Origin: Duganella sp. SG902
Lineage (GTDB): Bacteria; Pseudomonadota; Gammaproteobacteria; Burkholderiales; Burkholderiaceae_D
Assembly (NCBI RefSeq): GCF_013376005.1
Contig: NZ_JABMJK010000001.1
Location: 372,001-436,000, forward strand
Reading direction: 5' to 3'
DNA length: 64,000 nucleotides
Shown here: positions 44,937 to 54,504 of the stretch, one piece after another
How the letters are laid out: each line of letters starts with the position of its first letter
How positions within the stretch are numbered: position 1 is the first letter of the stretch
Translations under genes and position numbers: made by a program
Notes under the pieces: generated by a model
What the model was told of the DNA's origin: nothing
The model's database searches: none
The model's input: only the letters and a program-made list of their open reading frames with translations

Positions 44937-46346
44937 TTAGAGGAACTTCGCCACACGCGCCACAACGGTGTCGCGGCCGAAGATTTCCAGCACGGCGTCG
45001 ATGGCCGGCGTCTGCAGTTGGCCGGTGACGAACAGGCGCAGCGGCATGGCGATCTGCGGCATCTTCAGGCCGTGCGCGGCCAGCACTTCCTTGATCATGG
45101 CGGCCAGCGCGGCCTTGTTCCACTCCACCGTTTTGCAACGCTCGGCAAAATCCGCCAGCGCCGGCTTGACGGCGTCGGTGACGTGCTGGGCCAGCAGCGC
45201 GGCATCCGGCTGCGGCTCGCGGAAGAACAGCATGGCGGCATCGGCCAGTTCGTTGACGGTGTTGGTGCGCTCTTTCATCAGGCCCAGCACCACCGGCAGC
45301 GACGGCGCGCCCTCGAACACGGCGCCGTTGGCCTCCATGCGCGCCTTGGCCAGCCCGGCCAGGCGCTCGTTGTCCGCCTGCTTAATATAGTGGTTGTTCA
45401 ACCAGTTCAGTTTTTCGATGTTGAACTGGGCCGCCGAGTTGGACAGGTGGGTGCCATCGAACCACTGGCACACCTGCTCCATCGAGAACACTTCATCGTC
45501 GCCGTGGCTCCAGCCCAGGCGCGCCAGGTAGTTCAAGATAGCTTCCGGCAGGTAGCCTTCGGCCGGGTATTGCATGACGTTGACCGCGTCCTTGCGCTTG
45601 GACATCTTGGCGCCGTCCGAACCAAGGATCATCGGCAGGTGGCCGTATTCCGGCAGCGGCGCGCCGATGGCGCGCAGGATGTTGATCTGGCGCGGGGTGT
45701 TGTTGACGTGGTCGTCGCCGCGCAGGACGTGGCTGATTTGCATGTCGAGGTCGTCGATGGCCACGCAGAAGTTATAGGTTGGCGTGCCGTCCGGACGGGC
45801 GATCACCAGATCGTCCAGCTCTTTATTGGCGATGGTGATCGGGCCCTTGACGAAATCGTTCCAGGTCACTTCGCCGTCGAGCGGGTTCTTGAAGCGGACC
45901 ACCGGCTTGCGGCCTTCCGGAATCGCCGGCAGCACCTTGCCCGGCTCCGGACGCCAGGTGCCATCGTAACGTGGCTTTTCGCCGGCGGCGGTGGCGCGGT
46001 CGCGCATGGCCTGCACCTCTTCCGGGGACGAGTAGCAGTGGTAGGCGGTGCCCGCCTCCAGCATCTGGGCCACCACCTCGCGGTAGCGGTCCATGCGCTT
46101 CATCTGGTAGAACGGGCCCTCGTCGTGGTTCAGGCCCAGCCAGGCCATGCCTTCGATGATCGCCTGCACGGCCTCCGGCGTGGAGCGCTCCAGGTCGGTG
46201 TCTTCAATGCGCAGCACGAAGGTGCCGCCGAAGTGACGGGCGAAGGCCCACGAATACAGCGCCGTGCGGGCGCCGCCGAGGTGGAGGTAGCCGGTCGGGC
46301 TGGGGGCGAAACGGGTACGGACTGGCTTGGCTGGTGCGTTAGTCAT
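44937..46346 (-). CDS. gltX: Glutamate--tRNA ligase
   Basis: The 469-residue class I synthetase attaches glutamate to tRNA-Glu. The HIGH-type motif appears as [14 protein letters not shown] near the N-terminus and the KMSKS motif as KMSKRKDAV near residue 245; VLRIEDTD is also typical. The length matches the family. It sits immediately upstream of five tRNA-Glu genes on the same strand, so enzyme and substrate genes are adjacent, though the tRNAs have their own promoter. Confidence 0.98.
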   Translation of the reverse strand: MTNAPAKPVRTRFAPSPTGYLHLGGARTALYSWAFARHFGGTFVLRIEDTDLERSTPEAVQAIIEGMAWLGLNHDEGPFYQMKRMDRYREVVAQMLEAGTAYHCYSSPEEVQAMRDRATAAGEKPRYDGTWRPEPGKVLPAIPEGRKPVVRFKNPLDGEVTWNDFVKGPITIANKELDDLVIARPDGTPTYNFCVAIDDLDMQISHVLRGDDHVNNTPRQINILRAIGAPLPEYGHLPMILGSDGAKMSKRKDAVNVMQYPAEGYLPEAILNYLARLGWSHGDDEVFSMEQVCQWFDGTHLSNSAAQFNIEKLNWLNNHYIKQADNERLAGLAKARMEANGAVFEGAPSLPVVLGLMKERTNTVNELADAAMLFFREPQPDAALLAQHVTDAVKPALADFAERCKTVEWNKAALAAMIKEVLAAHGLKMPQIAMPLRLFVTGQLQTPAIDAVLEIFGRDTVVARVAKFL

Positions 46347-46374
46347 CGGAGTGAAAGCTGAGATATAAAAACAG

Positions 46375-46782
46375 CTATTTTACCGCGTCGGCGCGGGCTT
46401 GGCGCTCGAAGCTGGCGCGGTAGCGCTCGTGGGCATCGGCGCGCGTGTTCATTTCGAACAGCAGCCCGCCCGGTGCCTCGCAGAAGAAGCGCGAGCCACG
46501 CTCGTGGTGGAACAGGCCGGTTTTCATGGGCACGCCCCGCGCTTGCAGGTGCTGGTAGAGCTGGCTGACCTCCTCCACCGTCGGCAGCTCGAAGCCGAGG
46601 TGGAAGTTGTGCGGCCAGACCACGGTGTGGTCCTTGGCTTCGATGACGATGTCGAAGCCGGCGCGCTTGAGCACGGCGGCGTCCGCGCCGATGTATTCAA
46701 GAGAGCAGCCGAGGTGCTGCACGAAGAAGTTGGCGGTGGCGCGCACGTCGCTGGATGGAAAGCTGATGTGATTGAATTTCAT
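46375..46782 (-). CDS. VOC (glyoxalase/dioxygenase-like) family protein
   Basis: The protein has 135 residues from the ATG at 46782, chosen because AGGAG lies upstream and the fold begins at once ([24 protein letters not shown]). Two beta-alpha-beta-beta-beta modules are visible. Metal-ligand positions are His5, His81-like in [10 protein letters not shown], and Glu in GGLLFEMNT. The substrate is unknown; the family covers glyoxalases, dioxygenases and resistance proteins. Confidence 0.85.
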   Translation of the reverse strand: MKFNHISFPSSDVRATANFFVQHLGCSLEYIGADAAVLKRAGFDIVIEAKDHTVVWPHNFHLGFELPTVEEVSQLYQHLQARGVPMKTGLFHHERGSRFFCEAPGGLLFEMNTRADAHERYRASFERQARADAVK

Positions 46783-46909
46783 GGGTCTTGCTCCTGTTGT
46801 TGGAGCCATCAGAATAAGACCCGGCCGCCCTGCCCTCAACTCGCTTTCCACCGGCATAAAAGCCTTTGCGCTCAGCGACTTAGCGCCACCTCGTGCGGAT
46901 TGCTCGCAT

Positions 46910-48025
46910 TTACCACCCGTTAAAGCGCGGCCAGACTGGCCACTCCCCGCCGTTTTGCGGGATCACATGGTACTGACCATGTTGCGCGGCGGTGGCGCAG
47001 GCGTGGTTGGGCAGGATGCGCAGGCTGCTGCCGACCGGGAAGCGCTGGGTGATGTCGATGCCGCCGTCGCCGGTCCATTGCAGCACGCCATGTTCCTGAT
47101 TGGCTTTGCCGAAGCTAAGGTCGGTGATGGGCTGGCCGTCAGCGTCGCAGACCTGGCCGTAGCCGTGGCTGTCGTGGCCGAGGTCGCGGCTCATCGCCAT
47201 CCACCCGCCGTCGGTGATGACCCAGCCTTGATCGGCCTGGTGGCCGATGACTGTGCACAGCACGCTGATGGCGATATCGTCGGTGGTGCAGACGCCGACA
47301 TCGGCCATCACCATGTCGAAGAACACGTAGACGCCGGCGCGCACTTCGGTCACGCCGTCCAGGTGCCGGGCGCTCAATGCGGTGGGCGTGGAGCCGACGC
47401 TGACCACTTCGCACGCATGGCCACCGTTGCGCAGCAGCGTGGCGGCGGCGACGCAGCGCGAGCGCTCCTGTTCGGCCATGGCCTGCAGCGCCTCCGGTGT
47501 GTTGCAATCGTAGGAAGCGCCGGCGTGCGTCATCACGCCCTTGAGACGCGCGCCGCCTTGCAGCGCGGCGGCGATATCCAGCAGCACCGGATCATCGGGC
47601 TTGACGCCGGAACGATGGCCATCGGTGTCGATTTCGATCATCACCTCGTAGCACACGCCATGTTCGGCGCCATGACGCGCCACCTGCTCGGCCATCGCCA
47701 CCGATTCCAGCAGCAGCGTCAGGCGGCAGCCCTCGCGGATCAGCTTGAGCGCATGATCCAACTTGTTCGGCACGATGCCGACCGCGTACAGAATGTCATC
47801 GATGCCGGCACGGAAAAACTCCTCCGCCTCCTTCAGCGTGGACACCGTAATGCCACGCGCACCCTCGGCCATCTGACGGCGCACCACCTCCAGACACTTG
47901 CTCGTCTTGACGTGTGGCCGGAACGCCACGCCCAGCGCATCCATGCGCGTCTGCATGCGCTCGACATTGCGCATCATGCGCACCTCATCCAGCAATAGCA
48001 CCGGCGTTTCCAGAATCTCCTGCAT
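46910..48025 (-). CDS. D-threonine aldolase / D-serine dehydratase-like PLP enzyme (DSD1 type)
   Basis: The protein has 371 residues from the ATG at 48025 (GGAG upstream; the ATG at 48037 is an alternative). It is a fold-type III PLP enzyme: ETPVLLLDE at the start, the PLP lysine in RPHVKTSK, an EIDTDGHRSG block, THAGASYDC, and the metal pair in LPNHACATA (His-x-Cys). Relatives cleave D-threonine to glycine and acetaldehyde or dehydrate D-serine; which reaction applies is not decidable here. Confidence 0.88.
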   Translation of the reverse strand: MQEILETPVLLLDEVRMMRNVERMQTRMDALGVAFRPHVKTSKCLEVVRRQMAEGARGITVSTLKEAEEFFRAGIDDILYAVGIVPNKLDHALKLIREGCRLTLLLESVAMAEQVARHGAEHGVCYEVMIEIDTDGHRSGVKPDDPVLLDIAAALQGGARLKGVMTHAGASYDCNTPEALQAMAEQERSRCVAAATLLRNGGHACEVVSVGSTPTALSARHLDGVTEVRAGVYVFFDMVMADVGVCTTDDIAISVLCTVIGHQADQGWVITDGGWMAMSRDLGHDSHGYGQVCDADGQPITDLSFGKANQEHGVLQWTGDGGIDITQRFPVGSSLRILPNHACATAAQHGQYHVIPQNGGEWPVWPRFNGW

Positions 48026-48126
48026 ATCCACTCCCATATAAACACCGCACATTCTATCTACTTCAATACACACATGCGGGCATCCGTCTACTCTGCTCTA
48101 AACCAAACAACAAGGAGGCAGCACTA

Positions 48127-48543
48127 ATGGATGCCATCTACAAAAAATGGTTTGATGCTGATTCCGTTGAGGTCACTATCGAGTTAGACAACCATGATGG
48201 ATTCCTCAGCTCGCAGGATATTGCTGCCTTAACTGGGGCTCCCAAGAACAGCAAAGTACTAGTTCGAAGAGAGGAACAGTCGATCGCATTCATCGTTAGC
48301 AACGATATTTTGGATGAAGATATGTACCGTTATCTGGTCAATGAAAGCGACGGCCTGTCTCTTTATTTAAACAATGCTGTTATGGTTCTCAAAGAGCAGT
48401 TCACCAATCAAGGCATTGGGCCGCGTTGCGTCATCAGGGAAATTTTCGCGGCTGCAGCGCTCGCCCACAGGGTTCCAATTAAATTTATCAAAGTGGAGGC
48501 TGTAGGGAACTATGAATCATTTCACTGGGTCAAACATCCATGA
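48127..48543 (+). CDS. Hypothetical protein in a low-GC insert
   Basis: This 138-residue soluble acidic protein has a strong AAGGAGG ribosome site. The codon use is strikingly AT-rich compared with both neighbours. Visible features are FLSSQDIAALTGAP, VLVRREEQSIAFIVSNDI, and a C-terminal half (REIFAAAALAHRVPIKFIKVEAVG, SFHWVKHP). No signal peptide. I do not recognise the family. It is followed 19 bases later by another AT-rich small gene, and the pair looks horizontally acquired. Confidence 0.7.
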   Translation: MDAIYKKWFDADSVEVTIELDNHDGFLSSQDIAALTGAPKNSKVLVRREEQSIAFIVSNDILDEDMYRYLVNESDGLSLYLNNAVMVLKEQFTNQGIGPRCVIREIFAAAALAHRVPIKFIKVEAVGNYESFHWVKHP

Positions 48544-48562
48544 ATGCAAAAGGTATTGAACC

Positions 48563-48778
48563 ATGAAACGGAACAGACTCCTCGAGATAATTCAAGCGAA
48601 TACCTCGCCAGTTACGGAAGAGGAATTCAACGCGTTTTTATTGCGCCGTCACGGCACCACTTCCCGAGAGAACGCCAGCGCTGATCTCTCGATTCTGGAG
48701 GAGGAAGAGAGAAAATTTTTGAAAATGAGAACCAAGACAGAGACGAACGAGTCGCCTAAACAGGCTGCGGCAACTTAG
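48563..48778 (+). CDS. Small hypothetical protein in a low-GC insert
   Basis: This 71-residue highly charged protein (NRLLEIIQANTSPVTEEEFN, then LEEEERKFLKMR) has AT-rich codons like the preceding gene, with which it probably forms an operon. Its size and charge suit an antitoxin, immunity protein or adaptor, but nothing in the sequence proves this. The last four bases overlap the convergent TetR gene. Confidence 0.6.
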   Translation: MKRNRLLEIIQANTSPVTEEEFNAFLLRRHGTTSRENASADLSILEEEERKFLKMRTKTETNESPKQAAAT

Positions 48779-49371
48779 AAAATTGAGTCCAAATAACCGA
48801 AGGCGGCGGCGTTGATGCGGCGGGCCAAGTCGGCGGGCTCGCGCTCGCCGCGTTCGCCGGCGGCGTCGGTCATGCCGCGGATGAGGGCCAAGAGGTCGGC
48901 GGCGGCCAGTTGGCTGTCGCTACGGCCTGCCCGCTCAAGAATAGCGGTCATCAGCATGACGAAGCTGTGGCCTTTGTCCAGCGCGGCACGGATGTCCGGG
49001 CGGCCTTCCTCCTGATCCAGCAGGCGCGCCAGGTTGGGACGTTCCAGTTGCTGGCGGGCGGAGACTTCGATGAAGGTGCGCACGGCTTCGCGCCAGTCGG
49101 GCAGCGCGGCAGCGGCGGTTGCGGCTTCGCGGTATTTGCCTTCCTCGCGCTGGAGCAGCGCCAGGGTCAGGGCGTCTTTGCTGGGAAAGTATTGGTACAG
49201 CGTGCCGATGCTGGCGCCCGCGCGGCGCGCCACGGCATTGGTGTTGAAGCCCTCCAACCCGCCCTCCTCCAGCACCAGCGCCGCCGCTTCCAGGATCGCC
49301 TCCACCGTGTGGGCGGAGCGGCTCTGGCGCGGGACTTTGCGGATGCTGAGGACGGCCGGCCGTGCTGGCAT
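48775..49371 (-). CDS. TetR-family transcriptional regulator
   Basis: The protein has 198 residues with the N-terminal helix-turn-helix (residues 20-65: AILEAAALVLEEGG, NAVARRAGASIGTLYQYFPSKDAL) and a variable ligand-binding domain. The start overlaps the DUF4399 gene stop by one base (TAATG), so it is co-expressed with that gene and may regulate it. Confidence 0.92.
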   Translation of the reverse strand: MPARPAVLSIRKVPRQSRSAHTVEAILEAAALVLEEGGLEGFNTNAVARRAGASIGTLYQYFPSKDALTLALLQREEGKYREAATAAAALPDWREAVRTFIEVSARQQLERPNLARLLDQEEGRPDIRAALDKGHSFVMLMTAILERAGRSDSQLAAADLLALIRGMTDAAGERGEREPADLARRINAAAFGYLDSIF

Positions 49372-49760
49372 TACTTGACGGTGATCTTGATTTCCTTGTT
49401 CATGGCAGGGCCGTAAGCCTGGTGCAGGCCGTTGGCAAACTGCATGGTCAAGGTGTAGTTACCCGGCGGCAGATTCAGTTCGGTTTCGGTCTGGCCTTTG
49501 CCGAAGTGGATGTGCTTTTCATCGGCCGGGATCACCTCGCCGGCCTTGACCGGCGTGGCGTTGATCAGCAGGTGATGGTGGCCGGTATTGGCCGTCATGT
49601 CGCCGGCCGGCTTGACTTCCATGCCACTGACGGCGAACTTGACCTTGAACGGGCTGCTGACAGTCGCGCCGTTGGCCGGCTCGACGAAAGACACCGATTG
49701 CTGCGCGAACGCCATGGCGCTCAGGGACATCAGGGTTGCAGCCAATACCGATTTCATCAT
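49371..49760 (-). CDS. DUF4399 periplasmic protein
   Basis: The protein has 129 residues with a signal peptide (KSVLAATLMSLSAMAFA, cleavage before QQ). The mature part is a small beta-sandwich with many histidines (TGHHHLLIN, EKHIHFGKGQ, ANGLHQAYGP) and matches DUF4399. The His pattern suggests metal binding. The ATG at 49760 has AGGAG upstream; another ATG follows at once. It lies 14 bases after apbC on the same strand. Confidence 0.88.
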   Translation of the reverse strand: MMKSVLAATLMSLSAMAFAQQSVSFVEPANGATVSSPFKVKFAVSGMEVKPAGDMTANTGHHHLLINATPVKAGEVIPADEKHIHFGKGQTETELNLPPGNYTLTMQFANGLHQAYGPAMNKEIKITVK

Positions 49761-49774
49761 GGTGATTCTCCTGT

Positions 49775-50863
49775 TTAGTCGTTTTTGACAACAATAGTAG
49801 GGAACTTGCTGGTCATATCCTTGGCCTTCTCGGCCACTTGCACCGCCACCTTGCGGGCGATTTGCTTGTAGATCGCCGCCTCCTTGCCGTCCGGATCGGC
49901 CACCACGGTCGGCTTGCCGGAATCGGCCTGCTCGCGGATCGCCATGGTCAGCGGCAGCGCGCCGAGGAAGTCGACGCCGAAGTCCTTGCACATTTTCTCG
50001 CCGCCGCCATGGCCGAAGATTTCCTCCGCATGGCCGCAGTTGGTGCAGATGTGCACGCTCATATTCTCCACCACGCCCAGGATAGGGATGCCGACTTTCT
50101 CGAACATCTTCAGGCCCTTGCGCGCGTCCAGCAGGGCGATGTCCTGCGGGGTGGTGACGATCACGGCGCCGGTCACCGGCACTTTTTGCGACAGGGTCAG
50201 CTGGATGTCGCCGGTGCCTGGCGGCATGTCGACGATCAGGTAATCCAGGTCGCGCCAGTTGGTTTGCTCCAGCAACTGCTGCAAGGCCTGGGTAACCATC
50301 GGGCCGCGCCACACCATCGGCTCGTCCGGATCGATCAGGAAACCAATGGACGATACCTGCACGCCGTAGTTCTCCAGCGGCTCCATCGATTTGCCATCCT
50401 TGGTTTCCGGACGGCCGGACACGCCCAGCATCATCGGCTGCGACGGACCGTAAATATCGGCATCCAGCAGGCCCACCGAAGCGCCTTCGGCGGCCAATGC
50501 CAGCGCCAGGTTGACGGCGGTGGTCGATTTGCCGACGCCGCCCTTGCCCGAGGCCACGGCAATGATGTTTTTCACATTGACCATCGGCTTCAGGCCGCGC
50601 TGCACGGTGTGCGCAATGATTTTGCTGTACACGCTGACGCTGATATTGCCGATGCCCGGCAGGGTTTTCAGGCCGGCGATCACGCGGCTGCGGATGCCAT
50701 CGATCTGGCTGTTGGCCGGGTAGCCCAGTTCAATGTCCAGCGACACATCGCTGCCATCGACCTTTAAATTCTTGACCGACTTGCCGCTCACGTAGTCTTT
50801 AGTTGTATTTGGATCAACAATCTTCGACAGGGCGGCCTTGACGTCTTCTACTGCGATGCTCAT
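49775..50863 (-). CDS. apbC: Iron-sulfur cluster carrier protein ApbC (Mrp/NBP35)
   Basis: This 362-residue P-loop ATPase has an N-terminal DUF59/MIP18 domain (residues 1-80), the deviant Walker A KGGVGKSTTAVNLA, GLLDADIYGPSQP, DMPPGTGDIQLTL and the cluster-binding CxxC in HICTNCGH. It binds and transfers Fe-S clusters in the cytoplasm. It is divergent from metG with a 99-base gap, an arrangement common in proteobacteria. Confidence 0.96.
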   Translation of the reverse strand: MSIAVEDVKAALSKIVDPNTTKDYVSGKSVKNLKVDGSDVSLDIELGYPANSQIDGIRSRVIAGLKTLPGIGNISVSVYSKIIAHTVQRGLKPMVNVKNIIAVASGKGGVGKSTTAVNLALALAAEGASVGLLDADIYGPSQPMMLGVSGRPETKDGKSMEPLENYGVQVSSIGFLIDPDEPMVWRGPMVTQALQQLLEQTNWRDLDYLIVDMPPGTGDIQLTLSQKVPVTGAVIVTTPQDIALLDARKGLKMFEKVGIPILGVVENMSVHICTNCGHAEEIFGHGGGEKMCKDFGVDFLGALPLTMAIREQADSGKPTVVADPDGKEAAIYKQIARKVAVQVAEKAKDMTSKFPTIVVKND

Positions 50864-50962
50864 GTAACTCTCCGTTGATTAGGCCTTCATTCTATCGCAA
50901 CATGCGCAATAGCCGCATCCGCTGTTAAAATGCTCTTTTTCCACCCACAAAGTGCAACAACC

Positions 50963-53125
50963 ATGACTCGCAAGCTGTTCGTCACCACTGCCCTGCCCTA
51001 CGCTAATGCCGCTTTCCATATTGGCCACATGATGGAGTACATCCAGGCCGACATCTGGGTACGGTTCCAGCGAATGCAGCGCGACGGCGGCACCCCGCGC
51101 GAAGTCCACTTTGTGGGCGCCGACGACACGCACGGCACGCCGATCATGATCGCCGCCGAGAAGGAAGGGATCACGCCGCAGGAATTCGTGGCGAAGATCG
51201 CCGCCGGCCGCGCCCAGTACCTGGACGGCTTCCATATCGCTTTTGACAACTGGTATTCGACCGATTCGCCGGAAAACGTCGAACTGTCGCAGGGCATCTA
51301 CCGCAAGCTGCGCGATGCCGGCCTGATCCAGACCAAGACCGTGGACCGCTTCTTCGACCCGGTCAAGGGCATGTTCCTGGCCGACCGCAACATCAAGGGC
51401 GAGTGCCCGAAATGCGGCGCCAAGGACCAGTACGGCGACAACTGCGAGGTGTGCGGCGCGGCTTACCAGCCGACCGACCTGGTGAATCCGTTCTCGGTGT
51501 TCACCAACGCCACGCCGGTGCTGAAGCCGTCGGAACAGTATTTCTTCAAGCTGTCGGACAAGCGCTGCTACGAATTCCTGCGCGACTGGCTGAACACCCC
51601 GGGCCGTTTGCAACCGGAGATGGTCAACAAGGTCTCCGAATGGCTGGGCGAAGCCGGCGAAAAGCTGGCCGACTGGGACATCTCGCGCGACGCGCCTTAC
51701 TTCGGCATTCCGATTCCGGACGCGCCAGGCAAATACTTCTACGTCTGGCTGGACGCGCCGGTCGGCTACCTGGCCTCGCTGAAGAACTACTTCAGCAAGA
51801 AAGGCATCGACTACGACGCCTTCCTGAAAGACCCGGGCACCGAGCAGATCCACTTCATCGGCAAGGACATCGTATCCTTCCATCTGCTGTTCTGGCCGGC
51901 GATGCTGAAGTTCGCCGATCACCCGACCATCGAGCGCATGCGCGTCGCGGTGCACGGCCACCTGACCGTCAACAACGAGAAAATGTCCAAATCACGCGGC
52001 ACCGGCATCTCGCCGCTGCGCTACCTGAACCTGGGCATGAATCCGGAATGGCTGCGCTACTACATCGCCTTCAAGCTGAACTCCAAGGTGGAAGACCTGG
52101 ACTTCACCGGCGAAGACTTCGTGGCGCGCGTGAACTCGGACCTGATCGGCAAGTACGTCAACATCGCCTCGCGCTGCGCCGGCTTCATCGCCAAAAAGTT
52201 CGACGGCAAGCTGGCCACCAGCCTGTCCGACAACGCCCAGCCGTGGATCAAGCGCGCGCTGGTGACGGCGGACGGCGTGGAACGCCAGGCCAACATCGCC
52301 GCCAGCTTCGAGTCGCGTGAGTTCGGCAAGGCGCTGCGCGAGATCATGGAGATCGCCGATTTCGCCAACCAGTACGTGGATGAAAACAAGCCATGGATTC
52401 TCGCGAAGGACGAAGCCAAGACCGCCGAGCTGCATGACGTCTGCACCACCGCGCTGATCCTGTTCCGCCAGCTGTCCATCCTGCTGTCGCCAGTGCTGCC
52501 GGGCGTGGCCGCCAACGTGGCCAAGTTCCTCAACGACGAGAAGTTCGACTGGACGCAAACCGATGTGGCCAGCGGCGCGGTCGCCAATGCCATGCTGGGC
52601 CGTACCATCGGCGCCTACTCACACCTGATGACCCGCGTCGATCCTAAGATGATCGAGGACCTGTTCGACGCGCCGCAAGCGGCCGCCGCGCAAGCCGCCC
52701 CCGCCGCCAAGGCCGAGAAGCCAGCCAAGGCCAAGGCCGCGCCAGCGGTGGCCGTGACCGAAACCGGCATCGAAGTGATGGCGCCAGAAATCTCGGTGGA
52801 CGACTTCTTCAAGGTCGACCTGCGTATCGCCAAGATCGTCAACTGCGAACACGTGGAAGGTTCGGACAAGCTGCTGCGCCTGACGCTGGACGCCGGCGAA
52901 GGCCGTCACCGCAACGTCTTCTCCGGCATCAAGTCGATGTACCAGCCGGAAGACCTGATCGGCAAGCTGACCGTGCTGGTGGCCAACCTGGCGCCGCGCA
53001 AGATGAAGTTTGGCGTCTCGGAAGGCATGGTCATGGCCGCGTCGGCGGTGGATGAGAAAGCCAATCCGGGCATCTACATCCTGAATCCATGGCCGGGCGC
53101 CGAGCCGGGCATGCGCATTCGTTAA
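50963..53125 (+). CDS. metG: Methionine--tRNA ligase
   Basis: The protein has 720 residues from the ATG at 50963. The HIGH motif occurs in [15 protein letters not shown], the zinc knuckle as [18 protein letters not shown], and KMSKS as [13 protein letters not shown] Lys/Ala/Pro-rich linker near 575-600 joins the C-terminal tRNA-binding OB domain ([20 protein letters not shown]), which is the dimerising long form. The enzyme charges tRNA-Met, including the initiator whose gene lies in this window. Confidence 0.98.
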   Translation: MTRKLFVTTALPYANAAFHIGHMMEYIQADIWVRFQRMQRDGGTPREVHFVGADDTHGTPIMIAAEKEGITPQEFVAKIAAGRAQYLDGFHIAFDNWYSTDSPENVELSQGIYRKLRDAGLIQTKTVDRFFDPVKGMFLADRNIKGECPKCGAKDQYGDNCEVCGAAYQPTDLVNPFSVFTNATPVLKPSEQYFFKLSDKRCYEFLRDWLNTPGRLQPEMVNKVSEWLGEAGEKLADWDISRDAPYFGIPIPDAPGKYFYVWLDAPVGYLASLKNYFSKKGIDYDAFLKDPGTEQIHFIGKDIVSFHLLFWPAMLKFADHPTIERMRVAVHGHLTVNNEKMSKSRGTGISPLRYLNLGMNPEWLRYYIAFKLNSKVEDLDFTGEDFVARVNSDLIGKYVNIASRCAGFIAKKFDGKLATSLSDNAQPWIKRALVTADGVERQANIAASFESREFGKALREIMEIADFANQYVDENKPWILAKDEAKTAELHDVCTTALILFRQLSILLSPVLPGVAANVAKFLNDEKFDWTQTDVASGAVANAMLGRTIGAYSHLMTRVDPKMIEDLFDAPQAAAAQAAPAAKAEKPAKAKAAPAVAVTETGIEVMAPEISVDDFFKVDLRIAKIVNCEHVEGSDKLLRLTLDAGEGRHRNVFSGIKSMYQPEDLIGKLTVLVANLAPRKMKFGVSEGMVMAASAVDEKANPGIYILNPWPGAEPGMRIR

Positions 53126-53135
53126 GGAAGCTGGC

Positions 53136-53615
53136 ATGAACCTTGTGGTCCGGGAAGCGACAAAGGATGATGCCAAACTGATCGCCGAGCTCACGCGCGC
53201 CGCGTGGGCCGGCAAGGTGAGCGTGACTTCAAGCGGCCACCGCGAAACCGCCGTCATCGTTGCAGAGCACCTGCGCGATGGCGGCGGTTTTATTTTGGAG
53301 CTCGACCATCAGCCGATCGGTTCTGTGCGCTGGCTGCCGCTGGATTCGGAGCAGGATGTATGGGAAGTGTGCAGGATGGGTGTACTGCCGGCGTACCGGG
53401 GCAGCAATCTGTCGCAGCACTTGCTGGAGGCGGTGATCCATCATGGCCTGGCCTCCGGCGTGGAAGAGGTGCGCCTGGCGGTGCGCGCCGACCAGCCCAA
53501 GCTGATCGACTTCTACACGGCGTATGCGTTCGAACTGGCCGAGGAGCTGGAGTATTCGCACGCCAATCCGATGGAGCCGGCGCCGCTGGTGATGCGGCGC
53601 TCGCTGCGACACTGA
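53136..53615 (+). CDS. GNAT-family N-acetyltransferase
   Basis: This 159-residue single-domain acetyltransferase has the acetyl-CoA-binding A motif in VCRMGVLPAYRGSNLSQHLLE and a preceding strand (IGSVRWLPL). The substrate is not predictable. It begins ten bases after metG with AAGGAAG upstream, so it is probably co-transcribed. Confidence 0.88.
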   Translation: MNLVVREATKDDAKLIAELTRAAWAGKVSVTSSGHRETAVIVAEHLRDGGGFILELDHQPIGSVRWLPLDSEQDVWEVCRMGVLPAYRGSNLSQHLLEAVIHHGLASGVEEVRLAVRADQPKLIDFYTAYAFELAEELEYSHANPMEPAPLVMRRSLRH

Positions 53616-53633
53616 CATCCGCACGAGAGATCG

Positions 53634-53641
53634 TCCTACGC
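53634..53641 (+). promoter_or_regulatory. Shared TCCTACGC element, possible sigma-S -10, copy 1
   Basis: TCCTACGC followed by T at 53634-53642 fits a CTAYRCT-type sigma-S -10 core. It lies about 55 bases before the first small secreted protein gene. The same octamer recurs at 54115. Confidence 0.4.
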
Positions 53642-53694
53642 TGGCCGATGCGTCCGCGTGAAAAAATGTTCGTTCACCAGCCAAGGAGACGAAC

Positions 53695-54102
53695 ATGAAC
53701 AGCAAACTGATCGCAGTGATAGCCGCCACCTGTCTGAGCGCGGTCGCCGTGGCGCAAACGGGCACCGGTCAATCCGGGCAAACCGGCCAGACCGGCAACC
53801 AAGGCTCCCAGACCAGCAGCCAGCAGCGAAGCACTGATCCGCAAAGCCGCGACAACGCCAGGACACAGGGCACCACCAATAGCAACGCCAATCGCGGCAG
53901 CACCACCGGCATGAACCGCGACGACTGCACCGGCAAGGATGGCCGCGTCGATGCCAACGGCAGCGATAACAGCCGCTCGCGCAGCCTGGCCAACTCGGTC
54001 GACACAGGCCGCAGCCGCACCGGCGCCACCGGGAATACCGCCTGCGACAACATGGGGACGCAACAGCGCGGCAGCGATACAACACCTCCTGTCCGACCAT
54101 AG
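53695..54102 (+). CDS. Small secreted Gly/Ser/Thr/Gln/Asn-rich protein, member 1
   Basis: The protein has 135 residues: a signal peptide (NSKLIAVIAATCLSAVAVA, cleavage before QTGTG), then low-complexity sequence rich in Gln, Gly, Ser, Thr, Asn and Arg with two separated cysteines (RDDCTGKDGRVDANG and NTACDNM). It is likely periplasmic and disordered. AAGGAG precedes the ATG. It is the first of three consecutive genes with the same design; the function is unknown. Confidence 0.78.
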   Translation: MNSKLIAVIAATCLSAVAVAQTGTGQSGQTGQTGNQGSQTSSQQRSTDPQSRDNARTQGTTNSNANRGSTTGMNRDDCTGKDGRVDANGSDNSRSRSLANSVDTGRSRTGATGNTACDNMGTQQRGSDTTPPVRP

Positions 54103-54114
54103 CACGGGAAATGC

Positions 54115-54122
54115 TCCTACGC
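54115..54122 (+). promoter_or_regulatory. Shared TCCTACGC element, possible sigma-S -10, copy 2
   Basis: Same octamer as at 53634, again about 50 bases before a small secreted protein gene, with further similarity downstream (GCGTCCGC and TGTTCG). Confidence 0.4.
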
Positions 54123-54171
54123 CGCGTCCGCCTGTTCGGTGAAACAATGGCTGCATCCAATGGAGGCAATC

Positions 54172-54483
54172 ATGAAAACCACTGTGGCGATATTGATGCT
54201 GACTGGTCTGCTGGGCGCAACGGCTGTTGCCCAGCAAACCACTCCCGCCCCATCAGTCAAGACCAGCGAGGGCAAGGCGGCCAAGCCCGCAAAACAGGAC
54301 TGTAGCGGCATGCAAGGCGGCGTGGACGCCAGCGGTGGCGAAAGTGTCGAACAGCATGCCAAATCCAGCAAGGCCAATTCCACGAATAGCGCCAAGTGCG
54401 GTAAGCATAATCGCAAGGCCGCCACACCGGAAGCCGCGCCCACCACGGCCCATCCAGAAACCAAGGACCCGGTCCTTCGATAA
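54172..54483 (+). CDS. Small secreted low-complexity protein, member 2
   Basis: The protein has 103 residues from the ATG at 54172 (GGAGG upstream). A signal peptide (KTTVAILMLTGLLGATAVA) is followed by a Lys/Ala/Ser/Thr/Pro-rich chain with two cysteines (KQDCSGMQGGVDASGG and NSAKCGKHN). The Cys-plus-GxVDAxG segment matches member 1, so the two are paralogues despite low overall identity. Confidence 0.76.
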   Translation: MKTTVAILMLTGLLGATAVAQQTTPAPSVKTSEGKAAKPAKQDCSGMQGGVDASGGESVEQHAKSSKANSTNSAKCGKHNRKAATPEAAPTTAHPETKDPVLR

Positions 54484-54504
54484 CCTCTTTCACAGGAGAC
54501 TGTC

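Noticed and set aside
47914..48126. N-terminal extension of the AT-rich 138-residue protein back to 47914
   Set aside because: It overlaps the GC-rich D-threonine aldolase-like gene and lacks a ribosome site, whereas AAGGAGG precedes the ATG at 48127.
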